From the IMG/VR virus record IMGVR_UViG_3300031951_020302, positions 1 through 27,524 of that record: 27,524 bases of DNA, one strand, 5' to 3'. The notes under the pieces are model-generated. The model did not search any database. It was not told the DNA's origin and was given only the letters and a program-made list of their open reading frames with translations. This document shows positions 21,444-27,524 of this stretch, piece after piece. How positions within the stretch are numbered: the stretch's first letter is position 1; every line of letters begins with the position of its first letter. The stretch is from a virus. A program made the translations under genes and the position numbers.

Positions 21444-23899
21444 GACCTAAAACTCCTGCGTTGTGATTCATTGTAGACAAAATTACCACGCAAACTTGTG
21501 TCAAAGCTTGATATTCGCACATTGGGAGCGATCGCGCCATCACTATTCCGACTATAGGTTGATTGCGAGATGTTAACGGTTCGTGCTTGATCGTAGCCAC
21601 ATTCTACCTGCGTCCCCTCGGAGACGACAACCAATGAGCCGTTTTGCAAGCCCCGATATTCAAGGGATTGGGAGACACCAGAGATTCTTAGCTGTCCACT
21701 ACTAAATGTGACGCGATCGCCTGACTTTAGCGACGGATAATACCATGCAAGCTTTTTCGATGCGATCACGTTCTGCATTGCAACCATTCGCAAATCGGTT
21801 TCTAGTGTGGTTTTTGCCTCGGCAACAGTATTGGCATAGGGCAGATTCAACTCGCTGTTATCGGTGTATTTCAGGACGATATCGGCGGGATATGCCCCAA
21901 TCAAATCTGACGAAGCGTAGTACTTGTTATAGGTGTAAGCACTGTAGTCCGCTCTTGCTTCAATCCTTGCCTTTTCCTTGGCTGTTCCCCACCTCTTGAG
22001 CATTACCTGAGCCGTTGGAGGTTTACCTCTTTTAACTTCTTTAACCGCGTCCTGAGCTGCGTCCAAAAACGACCGACCTTGGGCAGTATCGTTTGTTGTT
22101 AATTCCTCGAATTTCTCAGCCTTGTCCCTAGCCAATGGAGAAGCTCCTGTACTAAAAGTGCGAGGCTTACTTGAGTCGTAGTCAAAAACCTTACGGATCA
22201 CACTCGTGTAAGACTCTTCCCCAGCAAAAATAAACTCAGGGCGATTATCTCCAGCCTTCCTCGTTACAGTTGGCAGGTACGGGTTAAAGGCAGGGCTTTT
22301 GGCGTAAGCAAAACAACTTTTAAAACTGCTCTCGGACTTAATCCAAAACGGCTCAGAGTCCGTTGGGTTTGCTGTAACAATACCAATAACATATTCAGGA
22401 TCTATTACGGCTATCCCATTCTGAGTGATATATCTAGGAGGAATATTCCCCCTAGAAGCAATATCTTGAGGAATGTCGGTATACTTCTGAACTTCAACTT
22501 GGAAAGGCGTGGGGGTAGACGCAGGGTATAGTGATCGCAGGGGGGCTATCTGAAATCCAGACTTACCGTTAACAGGGATCTTCTTCCAGTCGCATAGCTC
22601 AGCCGCATAGCGAAAAGTGTTGTAGAGGTTTGCGGAAACCGCAGGTGGAGTACTGTGTATTGACTCGTATTTTCCCTCAGTCTCTTTTTGTAGTCTGACG
22701 TATTTCCAACCCCGAGTCGTTGTACCCACCAAGTACTTGGCATTATCGAGGATCGTTTGATATCCGTTACCCCTTAAAATATTTGCTGAGTCGGGGTTGA
22801 TGTAGATCGGGACGACCCGCCCCGTAGAGGTCGCATAAACATTAAAGTAGCTAAGAATTGAAGAGTACTCATAAGTTACTTCCTGCTCCTCTACCTGAGT
22901 CCACCATAAACTAGGAGAGCCGTTTAAACGCAAAACAGTTCTCTTCCCCTCAATGGTTTGAAACTCGGCAACGTCAACCGCCCTAAATTTATAGCCGTAG
23001 ATGCGAGTCAACTCACTCTGCACAACCCCATCAACAATTTCGGTGCGAGTGTAAACTTTTTTAGGGCCAGATACATCAAAGTTCATGTCTAGAGACGCTA
23101 ACCTCCCACTTGCCTCTAAATAACTTAAAGTACTAGCGTCATCTCCCGTATCCCCGCCACCATTTTGAATTACTATTTCGGTCTGCGGGTTGATCGGGAG
23201 TAATAACTTATCTTCCTGATCGAAGGGGTCTTTAGAGAACTTGCCCGTGATAGCAACATTGTCAATGATTGGTAATACAGGATTCCGTTTTCTGCTGCCG
23301 TCGTCAATTACGAGATTGTCGGGGAATGCCCAACTACCTATATTGTTGATCGCAATCATCTTCACCGCATCAACATCCGAAAACCGTACAAAGCACCCTA
23401 ATCTGCGGCAATTAGTTTTTAGGATTTCCTCGAATGTTGTTTCAAGATTGTCTGGAGAGAAGAATATTGCAGGTCCAACATAGTTGATGCCAAGGAACGA
23501 CGTGATCGCCGCAACATTCACCCCAGTGGCATATCGAAACCGCGAAAAATTATCGGGTTGCACGAATGGACTGACACTAAACTTGCGCTGACATTTGGCT
23601 TTCCATTTCGAGTCAAGATTAATTACGACCTCATAGGTTTCGATATCGCCGCGACCATAGCGAGATCGCTTAACCGACACACCACTAGGCATCACCACGA
23701 AGCCGATTCCCTCAATAGTAATCGGTGTTAGGTTGGGGTATTTAGTAGTAATATCGTTAGCGAGATCTAATGTACATCCCTTGTAAGTGATCGTCCCAGA
23801 TGGATAATCTTCGAGCTTGTCCGTCCACTGCAAATTACCTACTTGTAGCGGGTAGGGAAGGTTTGGATAGCTGGTAAGTTGCTGAGTAATCGCAGACAT
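21440..23899 (-). CDS. Putative tail hub/baseplate protein, 819 aa
   Basis: The largest protein next to the fibre module. The N-terminal part (GNLQWTDKLEDYPSGTITYK; later YEVVINLDSKWKAKCQRKF) and the C-terminal part (LKSGDRVTFSSGQLRISGVS, then LEYRGLQNGSLVVV) are beta-rich and similar in style to tail hub or gp44/gpD-like proteins, which bind fibres and the tail tube. A Lys/Ala-rich helical segment lies at ~625-665. This assignment rests on size, order and composition, not on a recognised signature. The ATG follows GGTGGAAC on the coding strand. Confidence 0.65.
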   Translation of the reverse strand: MSAITQQLTSYPNLPYPLQVGNLQWTDKLEDYPSGTITYKGCTLDLANDITTKYPNLTPITIEGIGFVVMPSGVSVKRSRYGRGDIETYEVVINLDSKWKAKCQRKFSVSPFVQPDNFSRFRYATGVNVAAITSFLGINYVGPAIFFSPDNLETTFEEILKTNCRRLGCFVRFSDVDAVKMIAINNIGSWAFPDNLVIDDGSRKRNPVLPIIDNVAITGKFSKDPFDQEDKLLLPINPQTEIVIQNGGGDTGDDASTLSYLEASGRLASLDMNFDVSGPKKVYTRTEIVDGVVQSELTRIYGYKFRAVDVAEFQTIEGKRTVLRLNGSPSLWWTQVEEQEVTYEYSSILSYFNVYATSTGRVVPIYINPDSANILRGNGYQTILDNAKYLVGTTTRGWKYVRLQKETEGKYESIHSTPPAVSANLYNTFRYAAELCDWKKIPVNGKSGFQIAPLRSLYPASTPTPFQVEVQKYTDIPQDIASRGNIPPRYITQNGIAVIDPEYVIGIVTANPTDSEPFWIKSESSFKSCFAYAKSPAFNPYLPTVTRKAGDNRPEFIFAGEESYTSVIRKVFDYDSSKPRTFSTGASPLARDKAEKFEELTTNDTAQGRSFLDAAQDAVKEVKRGKPPTAQVMLKRWGTAKEKARIEARADYSAYTYNKYYASSDLIGAYPADIVLKYTDNSELNLPYANTVAEAKTTLETDLRMVAMQNVIASKKLAWYYPSLKSGDRVTFSSGQLRISGVSQSLEYRGLQNGSLVVVSEGTQVECGYDQARTVNISQSTYSRNSDGAIAPNVRISSFDTSLRGNFVYNESQRRSFRS

Positions 23900-23934
23900 T
23901 ATTTAGTTCCACCGCCAAAAGTCTCGACATCAAT

Positions 23935-24111
23935 TTATTTGACAGAGATCGCTGCATTAATGACCCCAAAATCTTCCCTATAGGCTTGCATATTCCGAGA
24001 TGTTTGTTTGCGGTATATTTGTTTTGGCGATCGCTGTTTTGGGGTCAAAGTCCAGAGGCGCGAGGTTGTTGGTGTGATTGGCTATTTAAAGAAGCCTTGG
24101 TGATTACGCAT
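23935..24111 (-). pseudogene. Small gene interrupted by an amber codon (59 codons)
   Basis: From ATG 24111, overlapping the stop of the upstream gene, nine codons (MRNHQGFFK) are followed by TAG at 24082-24084 and then 48 sense codons to TAA 23935. The second part has good protein character (TPKQRSPKQIYRKQTSRNMQ, then AYREDFGVINAAISVK) and is basic. A CAG-to-TAG change would explain it, or translation may start at an internal TTG. No strong ribosome binding site is seen at ATG 24111. Function unknown. Confidence 0.4.
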
Positions 24112-24955
24112 TGTAAGTAATGCTGCTAACCGTCTGCCTGCCATTTACAGGCGCTGGCTGTTCAACCTGAGATCCCGCAAACAATGTCATTGGCATGTAT
24201 AGCGTCACATACTTTTCGTCATCGGATAAAAATTCATAGACTTCGGGCGATCGCAAGTTTAAAGCTCTCAAATAAGTGCGCCCCGCAAAGTCGGAAACGA
24301 GTGTAAATTCTGGCAGTTCGTAGGTAGCGATCGCTGCGACAGGTTCCAATGCTAAATCTTGACGTAAATGCAGCATTGCCGCACCAGTGGGAAACGGGGC
24401 TGTTGGATAGACAAAGATTGCATCGGTATCAATACCATAGGTTCCTGTTACGCCGAGAGTTGGCGAGTACAAAAACAAAATACCGTCTACGGCAACGGGG
24501 CTGGGACTGGTAAATGTGCCCCATGTCGAGGTGTCGATACGATATACGTTTGTACTGCCAGTAGCGATCGCGGTAGCAGACACTGCCATATCTACTGAGA
24601 TACTGACTGCTTTACTGCCTTCATACATGTGTACAGTGTTGGAATCAACATTAAACCAAAACGAATTGGGTACAGCGAGTCTTGGCTCAACCTCGTTTGA
24701 GCCTGTTACCGATACCGCTTCAACATTGAAAGGGAATGTGTGTCGGTAGTGAAGTCCAGAATAAATAGGGTTGGCTGCATGGTAAACGATGGGCTGCAAT
24801 CCGATCGCGTTGGCATAAAGTACTGTGTAGTCACAACTAGCGATCGGAGCCATGCTACGCGATGAGCCTTGCCACAACCTCATAACACTAGCGCTGGTTT
24901 GAGATGGACTAGGTAGTGCGGTAGTAGGCAAATCATTGGAAGCGAGTTTAAACAT
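24104..24955 (-). CDS. Hypothetical virion-associated protein, 283 aa
   Basis: The protein is Ser/Thr/Ala-rich and beta-dominated (FPFNVEAVSVTGSNEVEPRL; SVSATAIATGSTNVY is partly similar in style), with a YLRALNLRSPEVYEFLSDDE segment and a final PAPVNGRQTVSSITYNA. Direction and position between tail genes suggest a structural protein. It is separated from the next upstream gene by the 584-base non-coding segment, so it is probably transcribed from a promoter inside that segment. No family recognised. Confidence 0.7.
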   Translation of the reverse strand: MFKLASNDLPTTALPSPSQTSASVMRLWQGSSRSMAPIASCDYTVLYANAIGLQPIVYHAANPIYSGLHYRHTFPFNVEAVSVTGSNEVEPRLAVPNSFWFNVDSNTVHMYEGSKAVSISVDMAVSATAIATGSTNVYRIDTSTWGTFTSPSPVAVDGILFLYSPTLGVTGTYGIDTDAIFVYPTAPFPTGAAMLHLRQDLALEPVAAIATYELPEFTLVSDFAGRTYLRALNLRSPEVYEFLSDDEKYVTLYMPMTLFAGSQVEQPAPVNGRQTVSSITYNA

Positions 24956-25352
24956 CTTAGAATCTTGTCTAATTGAGTATTGATTCAGATCGGAATTTCA
25001 TGACTGCACTAGATTTGAGCATGAAGAGTCCTTAGCTGAGTAATTACAATACTCAACAATTTTTAAGCCTTTCACTTAATCGCCTAAGTAGATATATCAA
25101 CCCATTGCACTGTAACTGCTGTTACTGGGTGAACTTCGTTTTGCGGGTGGCTGCTTTCAGGCTCTACTAACTGCGCTCATCTCTCCGATCGCTATTCGGA
25201 CACCACCGACATATTGCCTCCGTGTCTAGTTCAGTAAGAGCTTTGCTAGGCTCTTTCAACACGGGGTAAAGCTTAAAACAGCTCTGCACTGAGTCATCGC
25301 AAGTTTCGCCTTACAGGAGTACAGCTACCCAATATCCTGCGCTGACCACAAA
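24956..25352. ncRNA. Candidate large structured RNA in a gene-free interval
   Basis: No convincing ORF exists on either strand from 24956 to 25539. Nested complementary segments fill the interval: 24973-24981/25048-25056 (9 bp) around 24997-25002/25020-25025; 25100-25104/25126-25130 around 25112-25116/25121-25125; 25146-25150/25203-25207 around 25184-25188/25196-25200; 25220-25225/25259-25264 around 25236-25241/25250-25255; and 25265-25268/25326-25329. The set is a consistent multi-branched fold. The strand is undecided. Possible classes are a stand-alone transposon guide (omega/HEARO type), a large phage RNA such as GOLLD or ROOL, or an unknown class. I cannot match a consensus by eye. Confidence 0.5.
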
Positions 25353-25431
25353 CCAAGTAAAATCTTTATGCCGATACTTGCAAAACTATACTTTTAGCTG
25401 CTAATATCTAATACATAAGGATTTTACTTGG
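25353..25431. repeat. 18-bp inverted repeat with 43-base loop
   Basis: CCAAGTAAAATCTTTATG (25353-25370) pairs with CATAAGGATTTTACTTGG (25414-25431) at 17 of 18 positions. It sits at the right border of the structured interval and is followed by GTTTTTATT on the + strand, so it could be a hairpin of the same RNA, a weak terminator or one end of an inserted element. Confidence 0.85.
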
Positions 25432-25477
25432 ATGGTAGTTTTTATTGTGGTAAATCGATTCTAGCTTTCCAAGAAAT

Positions 25478-25530
25478 AAAAGTAAAGGGGTTGAACTGGT
25501 TTTCTGGTTCAACCCCTTTACTTTTGTTTT
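25478..25530. terminator. Strong terminator hairpin after the four-repeat tail gene
   Basis: A perfect 19-bp stem (25478-25496 with 25507-25525, arms AAAAGTAAAGGGGTTGAAC and complement) has a 10-base loop. T-rich ends are available for both directions (CTTTTGTTTT on +, CTTTTATTTC on -). It lies 10 bases beyond the end of the - strand gene at 25540 and would also stop any + strand transcript of the non-coding interval. Confidence 0.9.
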
Positions 25531-25539
25531 GGTTTTGTG

Positions 25540-26991
25540 TCAGTAATTCCAGTCAAGTGATTCGTAAACCAAAGTCATTGACTCGATTAACTTCTCCGCG
25601 CCAATAAAATACTCCTTGCCTGACGGCGTAGCACCAATCAGGTAGCAGTTGTTTAATGTTGCGCCGAGCAAGCTGATAGATCTTAGCGCGGGAGTAGACC
25701 CTTTTGATAGGGCAGTACGAGATGCGTTAGCTAGCGATCGCCATGCAATCACGTCACTCGCCTTAACCCCTGATAATCCCAATGTCACCGATTGACGAGC
25801 GAGAGCTACCTGTGTTTGCACTCCATTGCGATTAAGCAAGATCTGTGAGTTGTCGGCATCGGGAAAAGAGATTGAATCAACTTCATAACCATCAAAGAAA
25901 TTTGCTGCGCCCGCACCCGTTTGATCGTAAGACCAGTATTTGCTAATAAATTCGAGTTGGGTTGATGCGCGTATTTCCCGCCCGCTTACGGTTACGGTTT
26001 CTGAGGGAATGACATTGGTGAGAATTGCCGAGGGTATTGTGTAGCCAGCAACAGTTAACGAGATGGTGGCGGGATTAAGAGCGTCAGTAACATTTTCAAC
26101 CTTATGGATATAGTTAACCGCATACTCTGCGGGTGTGCCAATTACCGAAAAGGATATCCGCCGCTTAAAGGTTGGAACCTCGCGACGACCTGACCCTGCT
26201 TGGTTGATTACAAATATCTTTGTATCAGCGCCAACATTGATATTCGCGATCGGGTAGCCATCGAAAGTCCCCTGAGAGAACGGGACATCATAATTTCGAG
26301 TCTCATATTCTAGTACCAGAGAGTCACTAATTTTACCCAACCCTGTCGTGATTGAAGCGGTTGGCGTTACTGCTGTCAGTACTGCATTACTTAAAGTAAT
26401 ACCGCCAATAGTAATGTCTTCAGTCGGTGGTGCAAGCAGGTCGGTGTTCAGTAGGTTTAAAAATTTCTGATAATCGGCTGGTGAAGTACCTTTCAGGGTA
26501 ATCGCCACCTTGCGGCGCTTAACTACGGCAGTGCGAACTATGCCCGCATCGGCGTACTGAACACTAATCGAATCGCCGTCACCAAACTGAACCCCATCTA
26601 GCTCGACCGTATAGCCTTTAAAGTAGTCGAAGGCTACGCCGTGCGTCCAAGTATTGCTTTCGTAGAGCAGTCTTAAAGTCTCAACTATTTGAACTTCGCC
26701 TACCTGCAAAATACCCGTTACTTCTGCGGAAACGAGGCGACATCCCGACAAACTGCGACCACCGTAAGAAATGCTGTCACGAAAATCAGATCCCGCTTCT
26801 ACTGCGGACTGATAGTAAAGCACATCGGCATCTGAGACCCCAGTAATGGTTATCCCGATGTTTGGGCGATAGGCTTTGAATTTTTGGAGCGCAACCCCGT
26901 CCTGCTTGGTGAATTCCCTAGACTCCGCCTCGCCAAACTGAATACCATCTGGCGCGATCGCGAATCCATCAAATTGTAAAAGCGAAATCAT
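25540..26991 (-). CDS. Tail protein with four tandem ~120-residue domains, 483 aa
   Basis: The protein consists of four copies of one domain starting at residues 7 (FDGFAI), 124 (FKGYTV), 243 (FDGYPI) and 366 (FDGYEV). Each has an F-x-G-[FY] start, a basic strand (e.g. KRRKVAITLKGTSPADYQKF, FKRRISFSVIGTPAEYAVNY), a middle strand pair (GGITLSNAVLTAVTPT, AGYTIPSAILTNVIPS) and a final E-x-L-x-L-x-[YF]-x-[ST] strand (ETLRLLYES, DSLVLEYET, TQLEFISKY, ESMTLVYES). A related single domain is encoded at 15335-15748. Repeated beta domains with this late-operon position suggest a tail tube or distal-tail ring component. No exact family is recognised. Confidence 0.75.
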   Translation of the reverse strand: MISLLQFDGFAIAPDGIQFGEAESREFTKQDGVALQKFKAYRPNIGITITGVSDADVLYYQSAVEAGSDFRDSISYGGRSLSGCRLVSAEVTGILQVGEVQIVETLRLLYESNTWTHGVAFDYFKGYTVELDGVQFGDGDSISVQYADAGIVRTAVVKRRKVAITLKGTSPADYQKFLNLLNTDLLAPPTEDITIGGITLSNAVLTAVTPTASITTGLGKISDSLVLEYETRNYDVPFSQGTFDGYPIANINVGADTKIFVINQAGSGRREVPTFKRRISFSVIGTPAEYAVNYIHKVENVTDALNPATISLTVAGYTIPSAILTNVIPSETVTVSGREIRASTQLEFISKYWSYDQTGAGAANFFDGYEVDSISFPDADNSQILLNRNGVQTQVALARQSVTLGLSGVKASDVIAWRSLANASRTALSKGSTPALRSISLLGATLNNCYLIGATPSGKEYFIGAEKLIESMTLVYESLDWNY

Positions 26992-26996
26992 TGGCG

Positions 26997-27044
26997 CATC
27001 AAAAAGGCGATCGCTTTATTTAATGTGCGATCGCTTTTTTGATG
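26997..27044. terminator. HIP1-based hairpin, probable bidirectional terminator
   Basis: CATCAAAAAG + GCGATCGC (26997-27014) pairs with GCGATCGC + TTTTTTGATG (27027-27044) around a 12-base loop, with one G-U pair. Two HIP1 octamers form the core of the stem, and A/T runs flank it on both sides. It lies just upstream of the start of the four-repeat gene and could separate it from the genes further right. Confidence 0.75.
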
Positions 27045-27060
27045 TTCGATTATTGCGGAA

Positions 27061-27168
27061 TTAGGAAGCTTGGTGGCTACCCGACGTGATATCGGACTCT
27101 CTAATCATGGTGCGATCGCCTTTTCTATAACAAATATAAAAAATATCTTTTGCTTCATAGTCATACAT
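27061..27168 (-). CDS. Possible small protein, 35 aa
   Basis: An ATG at 27168, with GGAG immediately upstream, begins a frame of 35 codons (YDYEAKDIFYICYRKGDRT, then MIRESDITSGSHQAS) up to TAA 27061. The charged and aromatic composition is protein-like and it contains a HIP1 site read as KGDRT, but the ribosome binding site is too close to the ATG. It may be a fragment of a longer gene. Unknown function. Confidence 0.3.
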   Translation of the reverse strand: MYDYEAKDIFYICYRKGDRTMIRESDITSGSHQAS

Positions 27169-27216
27169 TCTCCGTTTTACCGGTTTCGGCGACGTGATAT
27201 TTTGGAGTAAGCATAG

Positions 27217-27375
27217 TTAGTCCTGATCTAGTATTGCTTTCTTGATTTTTGCTTCCTCAATTAGGCGATCGCACACATCTTTCGAGGTGTGCCCGTCCCA
27301 AGTAGGCGCTTTAAGTATCCACAGAGACTTAGGGATTAAGCCAACGAACTTTGTTGGTAGATGGTATGTAACCAT
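27217..27375 (-). pseudogene. 3' part of a gene abutting an IS end, 52 codons from the first ATG
   Basis: The frame is open from the IS boundary (~27400) to TAA 27217-27219. From ATG 27375 it reads MVTYHLPTKFVGLIPKSLWI, then LKAPTWDGHTSKDVCDRL and a charged helix. The frame extends upstream to the IS right end without another stop (CKLDGG before the Met), so it looks like the remaining C-terminal part of a gene cut by the insertion. A short intact gene starting at 27375 is the alternative. Family unknown. Confidence 0.45.
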
Positions 27376-27399
27376 GCCGCCATCAAGTTTGCATCCCGC

Positions 27400-27524
27400 A
27401 TTGACACTCCCCGCACTGAAGTGACGGGGATTCCTGATTCAGCGAGACAACTTGCCAGATAGACTTGCATCTAATTGGTAGAGGTCGAACTCTCCACAGG
27501 CGTGAATTTGGGTATGCCCTACCC
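27400..27524 (-). mobile_element. Right end of an IS200/IS605-type element
   Basis: Directly after the tnpB stop codon on the - strand comes an imperfect hairpin (CCCCG at 27409-27413 with CGGGG at 27425-27429, and CACT with AGTG inside, one bulged A), as in the right ends of IS200/IS605 elements. These are moved by a Y1 transposase and carry no terminal inverted repeats. Only the right end is in the window. The exact cleavage point is not certain; TCAA at about 27402-27405 on the coding strand is a candidate. Confidence 0.65.
27439..27524 (-). CDS. tnpB: TnpB C-terminus (partial; RNA-guided nuclease of IS200/IS605)
   Basis: Only the last 27 codons are present, reading in from the right edge (GHTQIHACGEFDLYQLDASL, then SGKLSR and a stop at 27439-27441). 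The G-H-T-x-I-x-A-C/S-G ending followed by a variable tail is as I remember it for cyanobacterial TnpB-type proteins, and the hairpin just downstream supports this. In this family the 3' end of the gene also encodes the guide (omega) RNA. The rest of the gene lies outside the window. Confidence 0.6.
   Translation of the reverse strand, partial: VGHTQIHACGEFDLYQLDASLSGKLSR

Noticed and set aside
27082-27200. 11-bp direct repeat CGACGTGATAT (27082-27092, 27190-27200)
   Set aside because: Real, but short and without a plausible role; it may be a trace of a small duplication or chance.
27242-27424. 60-aa + strand ORF at the right end
   Set aside because: It lies antisense to the truncated gene and the IS right end, both of which have better support, and its composition is shadow-like.
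1-27524. Reassignment of TAG or TAA to glutamine in the whole element
   Set aside because: Many well-supported genes end at TAG (e.g. 1800, 2722, 4641, 6567, 8704, 11056) or TAA with the next start placed directly behind, so these are working stop codons; the few internal stops are better explained as local lesions.

Overview
The window looks like part of a tailed-phage-type element in a cyanobacterium. It is either an integrated or decaying prophage or a phage-like plasmid. The octamer GCGATCGC (HIP1), typical of many cyanobacterial chromosomes, recurs throughout both halves, so the DNA has been resident in, or co-evolved with, a HIP1-rich host. I cannot name the genus from sequence alone. 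No rRNA, tRNA, integrase, terminase, capsid or polymerase gene is visible.

Layout: positions 1-15284 hold about 35 short, tightly packed genes on the + strand, many with 1-4 base overlaps of stop and start. Nearly all are unrecognised. The exceptions are a PAPS-reductase-like ATP pyrophosphatase (573-1370), two small zinc-motif proteins, and a protein at 5716-6567 whose C-terminal half resembles the C-terminal (small-subunit-like) part of the type I-D CRISPR protein Cas10d/Csc3. Upstream of the last is a stem-rich non-coding segment (5241-5364). At least four sets of neighbouring genes are diverged tandem duplicates, often sharing a leader. From 6941 to 7411 there are broken genes. A strong terminator at 13282-13320 separates this early-type block from a shorter + strand operon (13355-15284) that ends at a bidirectional terminator (15285-15317).

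Positions 15335-26991 are on the - strand and read right to left as a tail/adsorption block. They encode a protein of four tandem ~120-residue domains, an unknown beta-rich protein, a large 819-residue probable tail hub or baseplate protein, a 58-residue protein, a 548-residue structural protein, a 1106-residue fibre with a collagen-like stretch and a C-terminal LamG-like domain, a 105-residue protein, and a one-domain relative of the four-repeat protein. This block is interrupted at 24956-25539 by 584 bases without a gene but full of nested inverted repeats, a candidate large structured RNA.

The right edge (27217-27524) holds a truncated gene next to the 3' end of an IS200/IS605-type tnpB gene and its terminal hairpin. 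Several nonsense or frameshift lesions (near 6938, 7093, 7320, 24084) and this insertion suggest an element that is partly decaying, unless they are assembly errors.
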